NCBI GenBank assembly: GCA_001896555.1 | Contig: MPOS01000002.1 | Span: 1 to 64,000 of the forward strand | DNA: 64,000 nucleotides | From: Candidatus Phosphitivorax anaerolimi | GTDB taxonomy: Bacteria; Desulfobacterota; Desulfomonilia; UBA1062 | Direction of reading: 5' to 3' | Part shown: positions 46,356 to 55,454 of the stretch, piece by piece | How the letters are laid out: every line of letters starts with the position of its first letter | Position numbering within the stretch: position 1 is the first letter of the stretch | Notes under the pieces: generated by a model | What the model was told of the DNA's origin: nothing | Database searches by the model: none | What the model saw: only the letters and a program-made list of their open reading frames with translations | Made by a program: the position numbers and the translations under genes

Positions 46356-47222
46356 ATGCCGGAGCCCGAGCACAACCAGCCGCGCACCCTGTCCCAGGAT
46401 ATCGGGGATGCGGAGATTTCCTACCTGCTGTATGAAGGCCGGGGGCCCACCCTCATCCTCATGCACGCCACCGGGTTTCAGCCTTGGCTGTGGCACCCCA
46501 TCGCGCGGGCGCTTGCCCCTGCCTACCGGGTCATTGCCCCATACTTCTGCGACCACCGGTCCGCTGAGCCCGAAGACGGCGGGCTGAGCTGGATGCGCCT
46601 CGCTGAAGATATCGCCGTTTTCTGCTCGCGACTGGACATCGAAAACCCCGGTCTCGTGGGGCATTCCATGGGGGCCACGGTCCTCACTCTGGCTCACGCC
46701 GAGTTAGACCTTGGGGCCAGGGGGCTGATCCTCATCGAGCCCATCTTCCTTCCCCAGGATGTGTACCGGATTCGCCTGAAGGTGGACGATCATCCCCTTG
46801 CCTCCCGATCCATCAGGCGCAAATCACGATGGAACAGCAGGGAAGAGGCATATGCCTACCTGAAGTCAAAAACCCTGTTTCACGGCTGGGACCGCGAGAT
46901 GCTCGATCTCTATATCGAGCACGGCATCAAGGAGCACCACACAGGCGGTCTCGCGCTTGCCTGCTCGCCCAGACACGAGGCATCGCTCTTCATGGGGGGC
47001 TTGCACTACGACCCCTGGCCCCTGCTGCCGAAGGTGAGCTGCCCCGCCCTGGTCCTGGAAGGAGAGCTGAGCGAGAACAGGGCCTTCATCGATCTCAAGA
47101 AGGCGACATCCTCAATGAAACACGCCGAATACCGGCTCATCGAGGGGGCCGGGCATCTCATTCCCATGGAAAAGCCCGGAGAGATCGCCGGGATCATCCG
47201 CGGATTCTTCGAGGACACATAG
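46356..47222 (+). CDS. Alpha/beta-hydrolase
   Basis: A 288-residue hydrolase. The nucleophile elbow GHSMGA (Ser104), the acid at Glu235 or Glu237 (LVLEGELSENR) and the base in GAGHLIPME (His267) form a plausible triad, and HATGF near residue 37 supplies the oxyanion hole. AGGAGG lies 4-5 bases before the Met at 46356; the longer frame from 46317 lacks one. The substrate cannot be assigned; esters, lactones or haloalkanes are typical of the fold. Confidence 0.9.
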   Translation: MPEPEHNQPRTLSQDIGDAEISYLLYEGRGPTLILMHATGFQPWLWHPIARALAPAYRVIAPYFCDHRSAEPEDGGLSWMRLAEDIAVFCSRLDIENPGLVGHSMGATVLTLAHAELDLGARGLILIEPIFLPQDVYRIRLKVDDHPLASRSIRRKSRWNSREEAYAYLKSKTLFHGWDREMLDLYIEHGIKEHHTGGLALACSPRHEASLFMGGLHYDPWPLLPKVSCPALVLEGELSENRAFIDLKKATSSMKHAEYRLIEGAGHLIPMEKPGEIAGIIRGFFEDT

Positions 47223-47263
47223 CACTCTGCAGGTTTATGGTCATGGGTACTTGGAAGGGGGAC

Positions 47264-48418
47264 TTAAGAAGAGCGCAATGCATTGACTGCGTCTGCAATG
47301 ACCCGCGCCGCGAAGATCACATCTTCTCTGGTGGTTGTGCGGCCGGTGCTCAGGCGTAAGGTTCCTCTCGCCCATTCACCGGGCACCTGCATGGCTGCAA
47401 GAACATGGGATATCGTCACCTCCCCGGAGTGGCAGGCTGCGCCAGCCGATGCCGCCACATACGGCCCGATCTCTTCCAGGAGCCTTCCAGCCTCGATCCC
47501 TCTGAACGAGAGGCTGAGCGTGTTGGGCAGCCGCTTTTCCGGATGTCCGTTGAGCCGCACGTCGCGCACGGCCTTCTCGATGCCTGTGTGGAGCAAGTCC
47601 CGCATCGTCTGCATGTGCCGCGCATCCTGCTCATTATTTTGTGCAGCCAGCTCACATGCCATGCCCAAGCCCACGATGCCGATGACGTTTTCCGTTCCGG
47701 GCCTCATCCCCCGCTCCTGCCCGGCGCCGTGAAGAATGGGCTCCAGGCCGATGCCCTCGCGCAGGTAGAGTGCACCCACGCCCTTGGGCGCGTAGAGCTT
47801 GTGCCCGGCAATGGTCAGGAGATCGACGCCCAGCGCCTTGACATCCACGGGTACCTTGCCCGGGGTCTGGGCCGCGTCGGTGTGCAGGATGATCCCGCGG
47901 CTGCGGGCGATCTCCGCGATCTCCTCGATGGGCTGGATGGTCCCCACCTCGTTGTTCGCGTGCATGACCGAGATCAGGATGGTCCTCTCGCACACAGCGC
48001 GCTCGACATCGCGTACATCGACCAGACCGTGCTCGTCTACGGGCAGAAAGCTCGCCTCGAACCCGTTTCGCCTGAGATATGCGCAGACCTCAAGAACCGC
48101 GGGGTGCTCGATCAGGGTGGTGATGATATGGTTGCCGCGGTGTTTAAGCGCCATGGAGATCCCCTTGATGGCGAGATTGTTCGACTCGGTGGCGCATCCG
48201 GTGAAGACGATCTCGGAGGGGCTGCAGTTCAGGAACTCTGCCACCTGGCGGCGCGCCTTGTTCACGGCGCGCCTGGGTGCGATCCCGTAGAAGTGCGTGC
48301 TCGAGGGGTTGCCGAATTCAGGTGATATGAACTCCTGCATGGCCTCGACCACAACGGGATCAAGAGGGGTTGTGGCGTTGAAATCGAGGTAGACCGGATA
48401 TTGAGCTCGGTTTTTCAT
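47264..48418 (-). CDS. Cysteine desulfurase (NifS/IscS-like)
   Basis: PLP enzyme that takes sulfur from cysteine for iron-sulfur clusters and other carriers. The 384-residue protein starts YLDFNATTPLDP and has IEHPAVLE, LHTDAAQ, GHK with the PLP Lys (residue 207) and the catalytic Cys in SAGAACHSG (residue 329). GGAAGG lies before the Met at 48418; the frame extends 8 codons further. No iscU or nifU is adjacent, so it may feed FdhD or other sulfur acceptors, though this is only inference. Confidence 0.94.
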   Translation of the reverse strand: MKNRAQYPVYLDFNATTPLDPVVVEAMQEFISPEFGNPSSTHFYGIAPRRAVNKARRQVAEFLNCSPSEIVFTGCATESNNLAIKGISMALKHRGNHIITTLIEHPAVLEVCAYLRRNGFEASFLPVDEHGLVDVRDVERAVCERTILISVMHANNEVGTIQPIEEIAEIARSRGIILHTDAAQTPGKVPVDVKALGVDLLTIAGHKLYAPKGVGALYLREGIGLEPILHGAGQERGMRPGTENVIGIVGLGMACELAAQNNEQDARHMQTMRDLLHTGIEKAVRDVRLNGHPEKRLPNTLSLSFRGIEAGRLLEEIGPYVAASAGAACHSGEVTISHVLAAMQVPGEWARGTLRLSTGRTTTREDVIFAARVIADAVNALRSS

Positions 48419-48551
48419 GAATCCTTCCCTTCGCACAAGCAACCGGATGCATGTGTACTACACCTGCCTGTTCTCCACAATCATATTTCGATGAACCCTT
48501 TCTCTACCAGGCTTTTTTTGTTATTCTTTCTTTCCAGAGGGGCAAGCAGTC

Positions 48552-49007
48552 ATGATCGATCTCGTAAAACGCATTCTCGGCTTGGATGAAAAACAGGGGG
48601 AAAGCGAGACACACGGAGAGCACGACATCACGGTTGCGGCCTGCGCACTGTTGCTGGAGATGGCGCATATCGACGGTGAGTTCAGTGAGGACGAAGAGCG
48701 GGTCATCGTTTCCATCCTCACGCACGACTACGGGCTCGAGCAGGATGTAGCAAAGGCCGTCTTGGAAGACGCCCGTGAAGAAGTGAAACAGAGCATCGAC
48801 CTCTGGCGGTTTGCCAGGCTCATCAACCGCCATTACACCGAGGCGGAAAAGGTCCGGGTCATAGAGATGATCTGGAGGGTCATCTATGCGGACGGCAAGC
48901 TGGAAAAGCACGAGGATCACCTGGTGCACTCTCTGGGAAGGCTCCTCCGCCTCGACCATTCACAGCTCATCGAGGCAAAGCTCAAAGTGAAAGACGCCCT
49001 GATCTAA
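48552..49007 (+). CDS. TerB-family protein
   Basis: A 151-residue all-helical cytoplasmic protein. The TerB pattern is clear: two acidic EF-like loops, AHIDGEFSEDEERVI near residue 38 and ADGKLEKHEDHLV near residue 118, each with D-G-x-x-x-x-x-E spacing. TerB was named for tellurite resistance, but single copies are found widely and their role is unknown. It precedes DNA polymerase IV by 16 bases and is likely co-transcribed. Confidence 0.9.
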   Translation: MIDLVKRILGLDEKQGESETHGEHDITVAACALLLEMAHIDGEFSEDEERVIVSILTHDYGLEQDVAKAVLEDAREEVKQSIDLWRFARLINRHYTEAEKVRVIEMIWRVIYADGKLEKHEDHLVHSLGRLLRLDHSQLIEAKLKVKDALI

Positions 49008-49023
49008 AAAACAGGGGCATGGA

Positions 49024-50166
49024 ATGGAGAATATCCGCAAGATCATCCACATCGATATGGATGCGTTCTATGCCTCGGTCGAGCAGCGAGACAATCCCCG
49101 CCTGCGAGGAAGACCGGTCATCGTGGGCGGCGATCCGGCAGGCCGGGGTGTGGTGGCGGCATGCTCGTACGAGGCCAGGAAATTCGGGGTCCATTCCGCC
49201 ATGCCATCTTCCCGTGCAAAGAGGCTCTGTCCGGAGGCCATCTTCATCCATCCCCGGTTCGACGTATACCAGCAGGTCTCACAACAGATCATGGAGATCT
49301 TCCACGAATACACCGATTTGGTTGAACCCCTTTCACTTGACGAGGCATTTCTGGATGTAACCTGCAACAAAAAGGGCATTGCATCCGCTACCGAGACAGC
49401 GCGCCGGCTGCGGGCCGAGATACGGAAAAACACATCACTCACGGCATCGGCAGGGGTCTCGTACAACAAGTTCCTGGCAAAGGCGGCATCGGACTATCGC
49501 AAGCCTGACGGGCTCACGGTGATCACTCCAGAGCAGGCACAGGGATTCATCGATCAGCTCCCCATCGGCAAATTCTTCGGCGTGGGCAAGGTGACCGAGC
49601 AGAAGATGCGGTCACTGGGGATCACCTGCGGCGCAGAGCTCAGACAGGTCCCACAGGAGCGGCTTGTAAGGCTCTTCGGCAAGATGGGTCTTTTTTTCCA
49701 CAGCATTGCCCATGGCATTGACGAAAGGCCTGTGACGCCCGATCGGATACGGAAGTCCCTGGGCAGGGAAATTACCCTGCACGAGGACATCGATGACATG
49801 GATGCGATATTCGCGCTGCTCTCCGAACTCGCAGACTCGGTCGGTTCGCTGCTCAAGGAAGAAGGGCTCAAGGGAAGGACCGTGGTGCTCAAGCTCAAGT
49901 ATCACGACTTCCAGAGCATCACCAGGAGCATCACACTCGACCACAGACTCGACAATGCAGAAGAAATCCTCGACAAGGCCCTCCTGTTGCTGAAGGAGAC
50001 CGAGGCGGGAACCAGAAAGGTGAGGCTCCTTGGGATTACTGTATCGAACTTCGAGCTGCCTGGAGACGGCCCGCCGCGACCGTATCAGCTCCTGCTCCCC
50101 TTCTGCGACGTAACAGAGCAGAAAGAGAAAACAGGGGCATACTCCCCATCAATGCTGCAGCCATGA
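49024..50166 (+). CDS. dinB: DNA polymerase IV (DinB)
   Basis: A 380-residue Y-family translesion polymerase. The catalytic acidic residues are Asp11 in HIDMDAFYASVE and Asp106/Glu107 in SLDEAFLDV, with Tyr16 at the steric gate. Palm, fingers, thumb and little finger are all covered. QLLLPF near the C-terminus resembles the sliding-clamp-binding peptide of Pol IV. No LexA box is recognisable upstream. It follows terB closely. Confidence 0.96.
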   Translation: MENIRKIIHIDMDAFYASVEQRDNPRLRGRPVIVGGDPAGRGVVAACSYEARKFGVHSAMPSSRAKRLCPEAIFIHPRFDVYQQVSQQIMEIFHEYTDLVEPLSLDEAFLDVTCNKKGIASATETARRLRAEIRKNTSLTASAGVSYNKFLAKAASDYRKPDGLTVITPEQAQGFIDQLPIGKFFGVGKVTEQKMRSLGITCGAELRQVPQERLVRLFGKMGLFFHSIAHGIDERPVTPDRIRKSLGREITLHEDIDDMDAIFALLSELADSVGSLLKEEGLKGRTVVLKLKYHDFQSITRSITLDHRLDNAEEILDKALLLLKETEAGTRKVRLLGITVSNFELPGDGPPRPYQLLLPFCDVTEQKEKTGAYSPSMLQP

Positions 50167-50333
50167 TGGGGTGAGAGAGACCGGCCCTTAAAAATATCCT
50201 ATACCTCTAATTCTTTTGAGTAGGTGCTTGACCGACAGATATGCTTGCGCTATAGATCCCATCATATCATTGCATGCACGGGTCTCCGGCGGACATTGCG
50301 ATACCCGAGACCAAGAGGGGTAGCATTCATCAA

Positions 50334-50675
50334 ATGGCAGACAATACCGTCATCCATGAGCAGAGAAGGCACAAGCGCAAAAAGGTGAAGATCACCGCGC
50401 TGCTCAAGATGGGGATGTACCTGAGCGGAAGGGGATATGCAAAGGACATCAGCAGAGACGGTATATGCCTGGTGGCACCCAACCTGTTCAAGTTCATCAA
50501 ATCTTCCCAGCTCAGTGATTACATCGGGGCACACATAAGGATCATGTTCCCGGCCCACTCTCTCACGGTGACCGGCACTATCGTGAGAATCGACACCCTT
50601 CACGGAGAGGGTGCGCTCTCCATCACGAACACCTCCAACGACGAAGCCTGGGAGCAGATCTGCTCCGGCGGATAG
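50334..50675 (+). CDS. PilZ-domain protein
   Basis: A 113-residue single PilZ domain. The cyclic di-GMP contacts are visible: basic residues in QRRHKRKK and the DISRDG motif (D/NxSxxG), with alternating strands after it. The Met at 50334 gives the natural length; GAGGGG is about 14 bases upstream, so the ribosome site is loose, and the frame extends to 50274. A candidate receptor for c-di-GMP made by the cyclase at 17-18 kb. Confidence 0.86.
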   Translation: MADNTVIHEQRRHKRKKVKITALLKMGMYLSGRGYAKDISRDGICLVAPNLFKFIKSSQLSDYIGAHIRIMFPAHSLTVTGTIVRIDTLHGEGALSITNTSNDEAWEQICSGG

Positions 50676-50755
50676 GCCCTGATACAATACCCTTTTACAT
50701 CTTTCCTTCACCGGTTTCAATTAGCCAAGGTGCTTTTATGCAGCACCCTTATGTC

Positions 50756-51163
50756 TCAGAAGTGGTCCGGCGGAGAGATCTCGATATGGACACTCCGGCT
50801 GCCGGCCCAGGTCCTGATCCGTTTCAGGAGCAGCCTGCGCACGAGCGCCCTGCCCATGGGCAGGAGCAGCACGATGCCGGCGGCGTCGCTGATGAAGCCG
50901 GGCGCCAGGAGCAGAACCCCTGCCGCGAGAATCAGCAGGGCATCCATGAGTTCCCGGGAGGGTACATTCCCTTGCTGAAGGCTGGTGCGAATCTTATACA
51001 GGGCGTGCAAGCCCTGCATACGGGCGAGGGCGGCCCCGGCGATTCCGGTGAGCACGACAATCGCCACGGTGTTGAGCGCGCCGATATACTCGCCGACCCT
51101 GACCAGGAGATAGATCTCTGCAAGAGAAATGAGGATGAAGGCAAGGAATATTCTGGGCAGCAT
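50756..51163 (-). CDS. fxsA: FxsA-family membrane protein
   Basis: A 135-residue cytoplasmic-membrane protein with about four hydrophobic segments. LAEIYLLVRVGEYIG and DALLILAAGVLLLAPGFISDAAG are the FxsA signature. E. coli FxsA relieves F exclusion of phage T7; its normal role is unknown. AAGG lies 9 bases before the Met at 51163; the frame extends to 51208. Convergent with the PilZ gene. Confidence 0.9.
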   Translation of the reverse strand: MLPRIFLAFILISLAEIYLLVRVGEYIGALNTVAIVVLTGIAGAALARMQGLHALYKIRTSLQQGNVPSRELMDALLILAAGVLLLAPGFISDAAGIVLLLPMGRALVRRLLLKRIRTWAGSRSVHIEISPPDHF

Positions 51164-51316
51164 GTCTCTTACCTTAAGAATATTTTCAGAGAGTGCAAGG
51201 GGAATCATTCACCGGGCGCAAATCCTCACAACCGACCGCTCTCCGGCCCCTGCAGCCCTTTCTTGCTCCCTAACCCCGGCAGAGGAAAAATCAGGTGATT
51301 TTTTGCATTTATTTGT

Positions 51317-51345
51317 TTGACAAAGTCCATATTCCGTGATTTAAC
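51317..51345 (+). promoter_or_regulatory. Candidate promoter of the secreted protein gene
   Basis: TTGACA (51317-51322), a 17-base spacer and TTTAAC (51340-51345) lie about 110 bases before the start codon. Just upstream, AAAAATCA-GG-TGATTTTT (51286-51303) is a near-perfect palindrome that could be an operator. Confidence 0.5.
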
Positions 51346-51455
51346 ACCGACACTAAAATTCCTTTCAAGTTTTTTCACTGTTGGGGTGCTGGTTTAAGAA
51401 GATCGATACCATCATATTTTTTTGATTGTCGATTTCAATCAGGAGGCAGTTTGTA

Positions 51456-52106
51456 ATGAAGAGGTTAGTGGCGTTCGTATCTGTGTGTTCGGCCTGTGTA
51501 TTGTTGTGTATGCAGGCTTCGCCAGCGTTCGGCATGAAGGCCGGCCTCCCCGCCGAGGGCTTTCCAGATAGATGGGAGCAATTCTCGGTGCCCGCCGGAC
51601 TGGATTCTCAGGACCTATCCCTGGGAATGGCCTGTCTGCCGGGTATCCGGGACCTCCTTCTGCCTGCCGGCGTCAGAGAGGTCTATCGTGCGGATGAAGA
51701 CGGACGTGGTATCCCGCTTCTTTTCCGGACAGGCCGGGATATTTTCACCGGCTCTTCCCGCAAGGCAGACCGCCTGATCTACTCAATCGACCCCGACACT
51801 ATGTGCATATCAGTACTCATCAACAGGCACGGTGCCCCGGTGCAGGAGGAATGGGCAGTAATAGAAGGCTCTTTCCCCGGATCCCGTTCCGAACAGGCCC
51901 GGGGTTCGTCACACGGTTCCCGGTCAGGGTTTATGGCTGTGGCGGGCCTGTCTCTGATCGGCCTTTCCGGCCTGAGCAGAAACAGGGTTGCCCGTGGCGG
52001 GGTCCGTGTATACGGAGCGCGTGATCTCCCCCAGCCCTGGAAGACAAGGGCCTGGAAGGATTACCCCGCAGAGAAGGGACCTGCATATCAGACCAAGGCG
52101 GCCTGA
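51456..52106 (+). CDS. Secreted protein, function unknown
   Basis: A 216-residue protein with a clear signal peptide (MKRLVAFVSVCSACVLL, cleavage probably after SPAFG). The mature part shows no family I know. A second hydrophobic run near residues 158-172 (MAVAGLSLIGLSGLS) is followed by a basic tail of about 45 residues. This suggests anchoring or a sorting-like region, though the tail is too long for a standard C-terminal sorting signal. AGGAGG lies 9 bases before the Met at 51456. Confidence 0.78.
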   Translation: MKRLVAFVSVCSACVLLCMQASPAFGMKAGLPAEGFPDRWEQFSVPAGLDSQDLSLGMACLPGIRDLLLPAGVREVYRADEDGRGIPLLFRTGRDIFTGSSRKADRLIYSIDPDTMCISVLINRHGAPVQEEWAVIEGSFPGSRSEQARGSSHGSRSGFMAVAGLSLIGLSGLSRNRVARGGVRVYGARDLPQPWKTRAWKDYPAEKGPAYQTKAA

Positions 52107-52158
52107 TATCTCCACAGGCCGTCTCATACAGGGGTCAGCAGAATCATGGGGTTAAGTT

Positions 52159-52191
52159 TCTCCATACAACACTCCCAGTGTCATATGGAGA
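52159..52191. terminator. Two-tier hairpin between convergent genes
   Basis: TCTCCATA (52159-52166) pairs with TATGGAGA (52184-52191), and ACACT with AGTGT inside, around a 3-base loop. It lies between the stop codons of the secreted-protein gene and the RNase H gene, so it could serve both strands, though no T run is present. Confidence 0.4.
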
Positions 52192-52225
52192 GATCTGATC
52201 CAGACTGATGACCCCGATACTGACC

Positions 52226-53011
52226 CTAAAACAGTGTGGGCTGGTTTACCCCGGTCTCGCCCTTCTCAAAGGCGTGGTCGGGAGGGAGGTCGGGGCGTAA
52301 CGCCGCCTGTTTTGCCAGTGCGTCGCATCGCTCGTTTTCGGGAATGCCCGCATGCCCCTTCACCCATACGAATCTCGGCTGATAGCGTTCGGAGAGGTCC
52401 AGCAGCACCGACCAGAGGTCGATGTTCTCCGCCCGGTGGCGGGCATCACGCATCCAGCCCTGTTTTTTCCACTTCTTTGCCCACCCCCGGCTCATGCCGT
52501 CAACCACGTACCGGGAATCGGTGTACACGCTCACCGGTCGCTTTGGGTCTCCTTCGAGGGACTTCAACCCCTCGATTACGGCCGTGAGCTCCATGCGGTT
52601 GTTCGTGGTGTGACGAAAGCCACCCGAAAGCTCCCGCATCGCATTTCCTTCCCTGATGATCACGCCATAGCCGCCAGGCCCTGGATTGTTGATGCTGCCT
52701 CCATCTGCATAGATCACCACACCCTGGCCGGTGGTGCGGTGCTCCGGGCTCGCGGGCTCCTCCCCGTGTTCTCTCCGCGCAAGGGGCTGCGGCGCCTCCG
52801 GGTGTCTTCCGGTGGTACGGTCGGGGAGGTTCGGGTATCCTGAGCGTGCTGCATATTCCAGTGCCTCTTCCCGGGTTGCGAATCCCTTGTAGACAGCACC
52901 GGGAAAGGATTTCACCTGCTCTTCGGCCCCTCCACTGCCGGCCCAGACATCATAGATGCCCGGGTTCAGTCCTTTGAGAACGACGTAGAATCGTTTTGCC
53001 GTCTTTGTCAT
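52226..53011 (-). CDS. rnhA: RNase HI with N-terminal hybrid-binding domain
   Basis: Cleaves the RNA strand of RNA-DNA hybrids. The 261-residue protein has a eukaryotic-RNase-H1-like N-terminal binding domain (KRFYVVLKGLNPGIYDVW ... VYKGFATREEALEYA, residues 7-55), a linker of about 40 residues, and the catalytic domain (about 97-240) with Asp103, Glu141, Asp165 and Asp230 all present. The last five residues, QPTLF, resemble a sliding-clamp-binding peptide. No ribosome site is seen before the ATG. Confidence 0.94.
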   Translation of the reverse strand: MTKTAKRFYVVLKGLNPGIYDVWAGSGGAEEQVKSFPGAVYKGFATREEALEYAARSGYPNLPDRTTGRHPEAPQPLARREHGEEPASPEHRTTGQGVVIYADGGSINNPGPGGYGVIIREGNAMRELSGGFRHTTNNRMELTAVIEGLKSLEGDPKRPVSVYTDSRYVVDGMSRGWAKKWKKQGWMRDARHRAENIDLWSVLLDLSERYQPRFVWVKGHAGIPENERCDALAKQAALRPDLPPDHAFEKGETGVNQPTLF

Positions 53012-53100
53012 AACGTTTTTTTGATGTCTCTTATCTCAAGGGCGGGAAAAGACCCGCAAATAGCCGCTTGGGGAGGGAGTGTGAGACGGGCGGGAGATTG

Positions 53101-53898
53101 CTACTTCCTCCCCGGAACGGTGCTTCTTGTCATCTTCTCGAGGATGGCCTTGGCCGCGCTATGGCCCTGATCCGCAGCACGTTTGAACCACTGCAGGGAC
53201 TGGGTGTGATCCTTCTGCACGCCCTCGCCGCGCCCGTACATGAAACCCAGGTTGTACTGGGCGTCGGCGTCGTCCTGCTCTGCAGCCTTTCGGAACCAGA
53301 TATAGGCCTTTTCGAAATCTCTGGGCACGCCTTCGCCGTGATAATAGATGACCCCGAGATTGTACTGGGCATCGACATCGCCATCCTCGGCCTTCCGGAT
53401 ATACTCTTCCACCTGCTCACTGGTCACTTCCGAGATATGGCCGCCTGCATCCGGAACATCGGCCTTTTCTTCGGGCCCATTCTTTTCCGGTGTTTTCGCA
53501 TCGAGATACAGGAGCCACTTGTCCGATTCGAGCAGTGATCTCGCCCGGGGATGGCCCTGCTGAGCGGCCGTGGAGATCCACTGGTATGCCTGGTCGTCAT
53601 TCCTGTCCACCCCGTCGCCCCGCTCATACATGATGCCCAGGATGAACTGTGCCTCGACGTGGCCCTGCTGGGCCGCTTTGAGATACCACTTTGCAGCCTC
53701 CGCACTGTTCGGGGGCACGCCTTTGCCTTCGTAATACATGGATGCGAGCTTGTACTGGGCGAACACGTCTCCACTCTGGGCCGCCTTGGTGACCCCGGGG
53801 ATGATATGCTCGTCGTCCCCTCCCTGGGCCCTGTGGGTAAGATACCAGATTCCCGCAGCGATGAGTGCGAGCACGACAATTGCTATAACGTATTCCAT
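53101..53898 (-). CDS. Sel1-repeat protein with N-terminal membrane anchor
   Basis: A 265-residue protein anchored by a helix at residues 4-20. It has at least four Sel1-like repeats, two before and two after a linker (AQYKLASMYYEGKGVPPN, AQFILGIMYERGDGVDRN, AQYNLGVIYYHGEGVPRD, AQYNLGFMYGRGEGVQKD). Such repeats mediate protein contacts, often in envelope signalling. AAGGA lies 8 bases before the ATG. Divergent from the PilZ gene at 54 kb. Confidence 0.94.
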   Translation of the reverse strand: MEYVIAIVVLALIAAGIWYLTHRAQGGDDEHIIPGVTKAAQSGDVFAQYKLASMYYEGKGVPPNSAEAAKWYLKAAQQGHVEAQFILGIMYERGDGVDRNDDQAYQWISTAAQQGHPRARSLLESDKWLLYLDAKTPEKNGPEEKADVPDAGGHISEVTSEQVEEYIRKAEDGDVDAQYNLGVIYYHGEGVPRDFEKAYIWFRKAAEQDDADAQYNLGFMYGRGEGVQKDHTQSLQWFKRAADQGHSAAKAILEKMTRSTVPGRK

Positions 53899-54030
53899 GG
53901 AACGTTCCTTATCATATATGTGCCTATTTTCCTATACGAAACAACGAGATTCAAGGCAATCGCCTCGTGGAATTGAAAATTATCCGGAAAATTGGTATGA
54001 TCTGCCGCATACCCGATGCAGGACGGTGAT

Positions 54031-54423
54031 ATGGAATCGGTCAAGAGAGAATATACGCGCAGGCAAAAAAAGATCAAGGCAATGATCACCATAGAGCTCG
54101 AACACCCGGAAGGGGCGCGTCTGACCCTGAGCACCAGAGACAGGAGCTTCAGGCTCATTGCCGAAACCAGGGACATCAGCTGGGGAGGTCTCTGCCTTAA
54201 GTTTCCGGTCCTTCCTCAGGACCGGGAGAAGAGGTTCACCCCTCCCAAGGCGCACACCATCGTGGGTAGCTCGATCACCGTGAACCTCTCGTCGCCTGTG
54301 CTCACTCTCTATGGCGAGGTGGTCCGCTTTGATTCACGGAACCAGGTGATGGCGGTGAGCATTACCAAGGTATCCGACTACGATCTCTGGCAGGAGCTGT
54401 GCAACCAGGAATCGGAAAGCTAG
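54031..54423 (+). CDS. PilZ-domain protein
   Basis: A 130-residue protein with a PilZ-like motif set, RRQKK near the start and DISWGG in the middle, then strands ending LYGEVVRFDSR. It resembles the protein at 50.3 kb but is distinct. The Met at 54031 has AGGA 7 bases upstream, better than the Met at 54016. Convergent with the receiver gene. Confidence 0.83.
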   Translation: MESVKREYTRRQKKIKAMITIELEHPEGARLTLSTRDRSFRLIAETRDISWGGLCLKFPVLPQDREKRFTPPKAHTIVGSSITVNLSSPVLTLYGEVVRFDSRNQVMAVSITKVSDYDLWQELCNQESES

Positions 54424-54483
54424 CGTTCCCGTCTTCTATCGGCTTGAAGAACAGGGGCGGCCTCTCTCCTGTGCGTGCTCTCT

Positions 54484-54933
54484 TCAGATCCTTCCGATGG
54501 TCTCTGCAAAGTCCGGATTGCTGAGCAGCATTTTGGCGAACTTCAGATATTTTGAAACAATTGACCTGACCGCAAGCTGCAGGGCATACGGCCTCACCGG
54601 CTTTTCCAGAAGATGGTTCACCCCCGAGGCCACGCACATGTCCACTACATCTTCGTTGGCGCTGCCGGTGATCATGATGGCGTCGTGATAGGCATTGGGA
54701 TATTTGTCCGAAATGGCGTCTAGGAGATAGAATCCGTTGCTCGATCCCACGAATACATCCAGAATGAACAGCATGATGCTCCCGTCGCGCCTCAGGCAGT
54801 ATTCGATGGCCTTCTCCACATTGGTGAAGGTGATGATCTCGCCCCAGGTGTAGAACTTTTTGATATGTCCGGACAGGACATCGCAAACTTCCTGTTCGTC
54901 ATCGATAATGAGAATATCCAAACCGTCAGACAT
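54484..54933 (-). CDS. Single-domain response regulator
   Basis: A 149-residue CheY-like receiver with all key residues: Asp11/Asp12, the phospho-acceptor Asp59 (FILDVF), Thr89 and Lys111 (LEKP). A helical tail of about 20 residues follows. It has no output domain and no adjacent kinase, so it must act by protein contacts. GAGGGG is 11 bases or so before the ATG. Confidence 0.92.
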   Translation of the reverse strand: MSDGLDILIIDDEQEVCDVLSGHIKKFYTWGEIITFTNVEKAIEYCLRRDGSIMLFILDVFVGSSNGFYLLDAISDKYPNAYHDAIMITGSANEDVVDMCVASGVNHLLEKPVRPYALQLAVRSIVSKYLKFAKMLLSNPDFAETIGRI

Positions 54934-55165
54934 TACGCCACACCCCCTCTTTGGTGACTGATGTAATCAACATGACTTCATAATGTGTACAAGGTGTTAT
55001 AGCGAAATTCAGAGGAAAGTACAAATGGTAATCACCCGCAGGCCCTTAAGATCCGGTTCACCCGGGCCTCGAATAACAGGCGGTTGATACAGGGCTAACC
55101 GCACTGCTCGTTTCACGGACTCTCCTTAGGGCCTCCGGCATGCTCATGCAGGCTTGGGGATAGTG

Positions 55166-55339
55166 TCATTTCTCAAGTGCGTCGATGATCTTCTGCAGAA
55201 TTTCCTTCTGCTTTTTGATCATCTCTCTGAAATCCTGGCGATCGGTGTCCGCTATCTCCATGCGGAGGTCCGAGACATAGTTGCTCAGCATGTTATGGAG
55301 AACATCCTTCTCCTCTGCTGTGAGGTCTACACTGAACAT
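55166..55339 (-). CDS. 57-residue helical protein, unknown
   Basis: A short frame, ATG at 55339 to TGA at 55166, that begins MFSVDLTAEEKDVLHNML and continues with SDLRMEIADTD and REMIKKQKEILQKII. It is predicted to be almost wholly helical and amphipathic, ending in a Lys-rich coiled coil. GGGAGG stands 3 bases before the ATG, and codon use resembles the neighbours. Small proteins of this pattern occur as unnamed genes in related genomes, to my recollection. No function is known. It is downstream of pyk on the same strand. Confidence 0.7.
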   Translation of the reverse strand: MFSVDLTAEEKDVLHNMLSNYVSDLRMEIADTDRQDFREMIKKQKEILQKIIDALEK

Positions 55340-55454
55340 ATGCCTCCCTTTCCTGATTGTTTTGTCTCTCTATGATTTCATAATAGCCAGTCGTGGTGCA
55401 AAGACAATTCACACACCGGTCCATGGGAAACCGCCTGTGATTGTAAGGGTGGCT

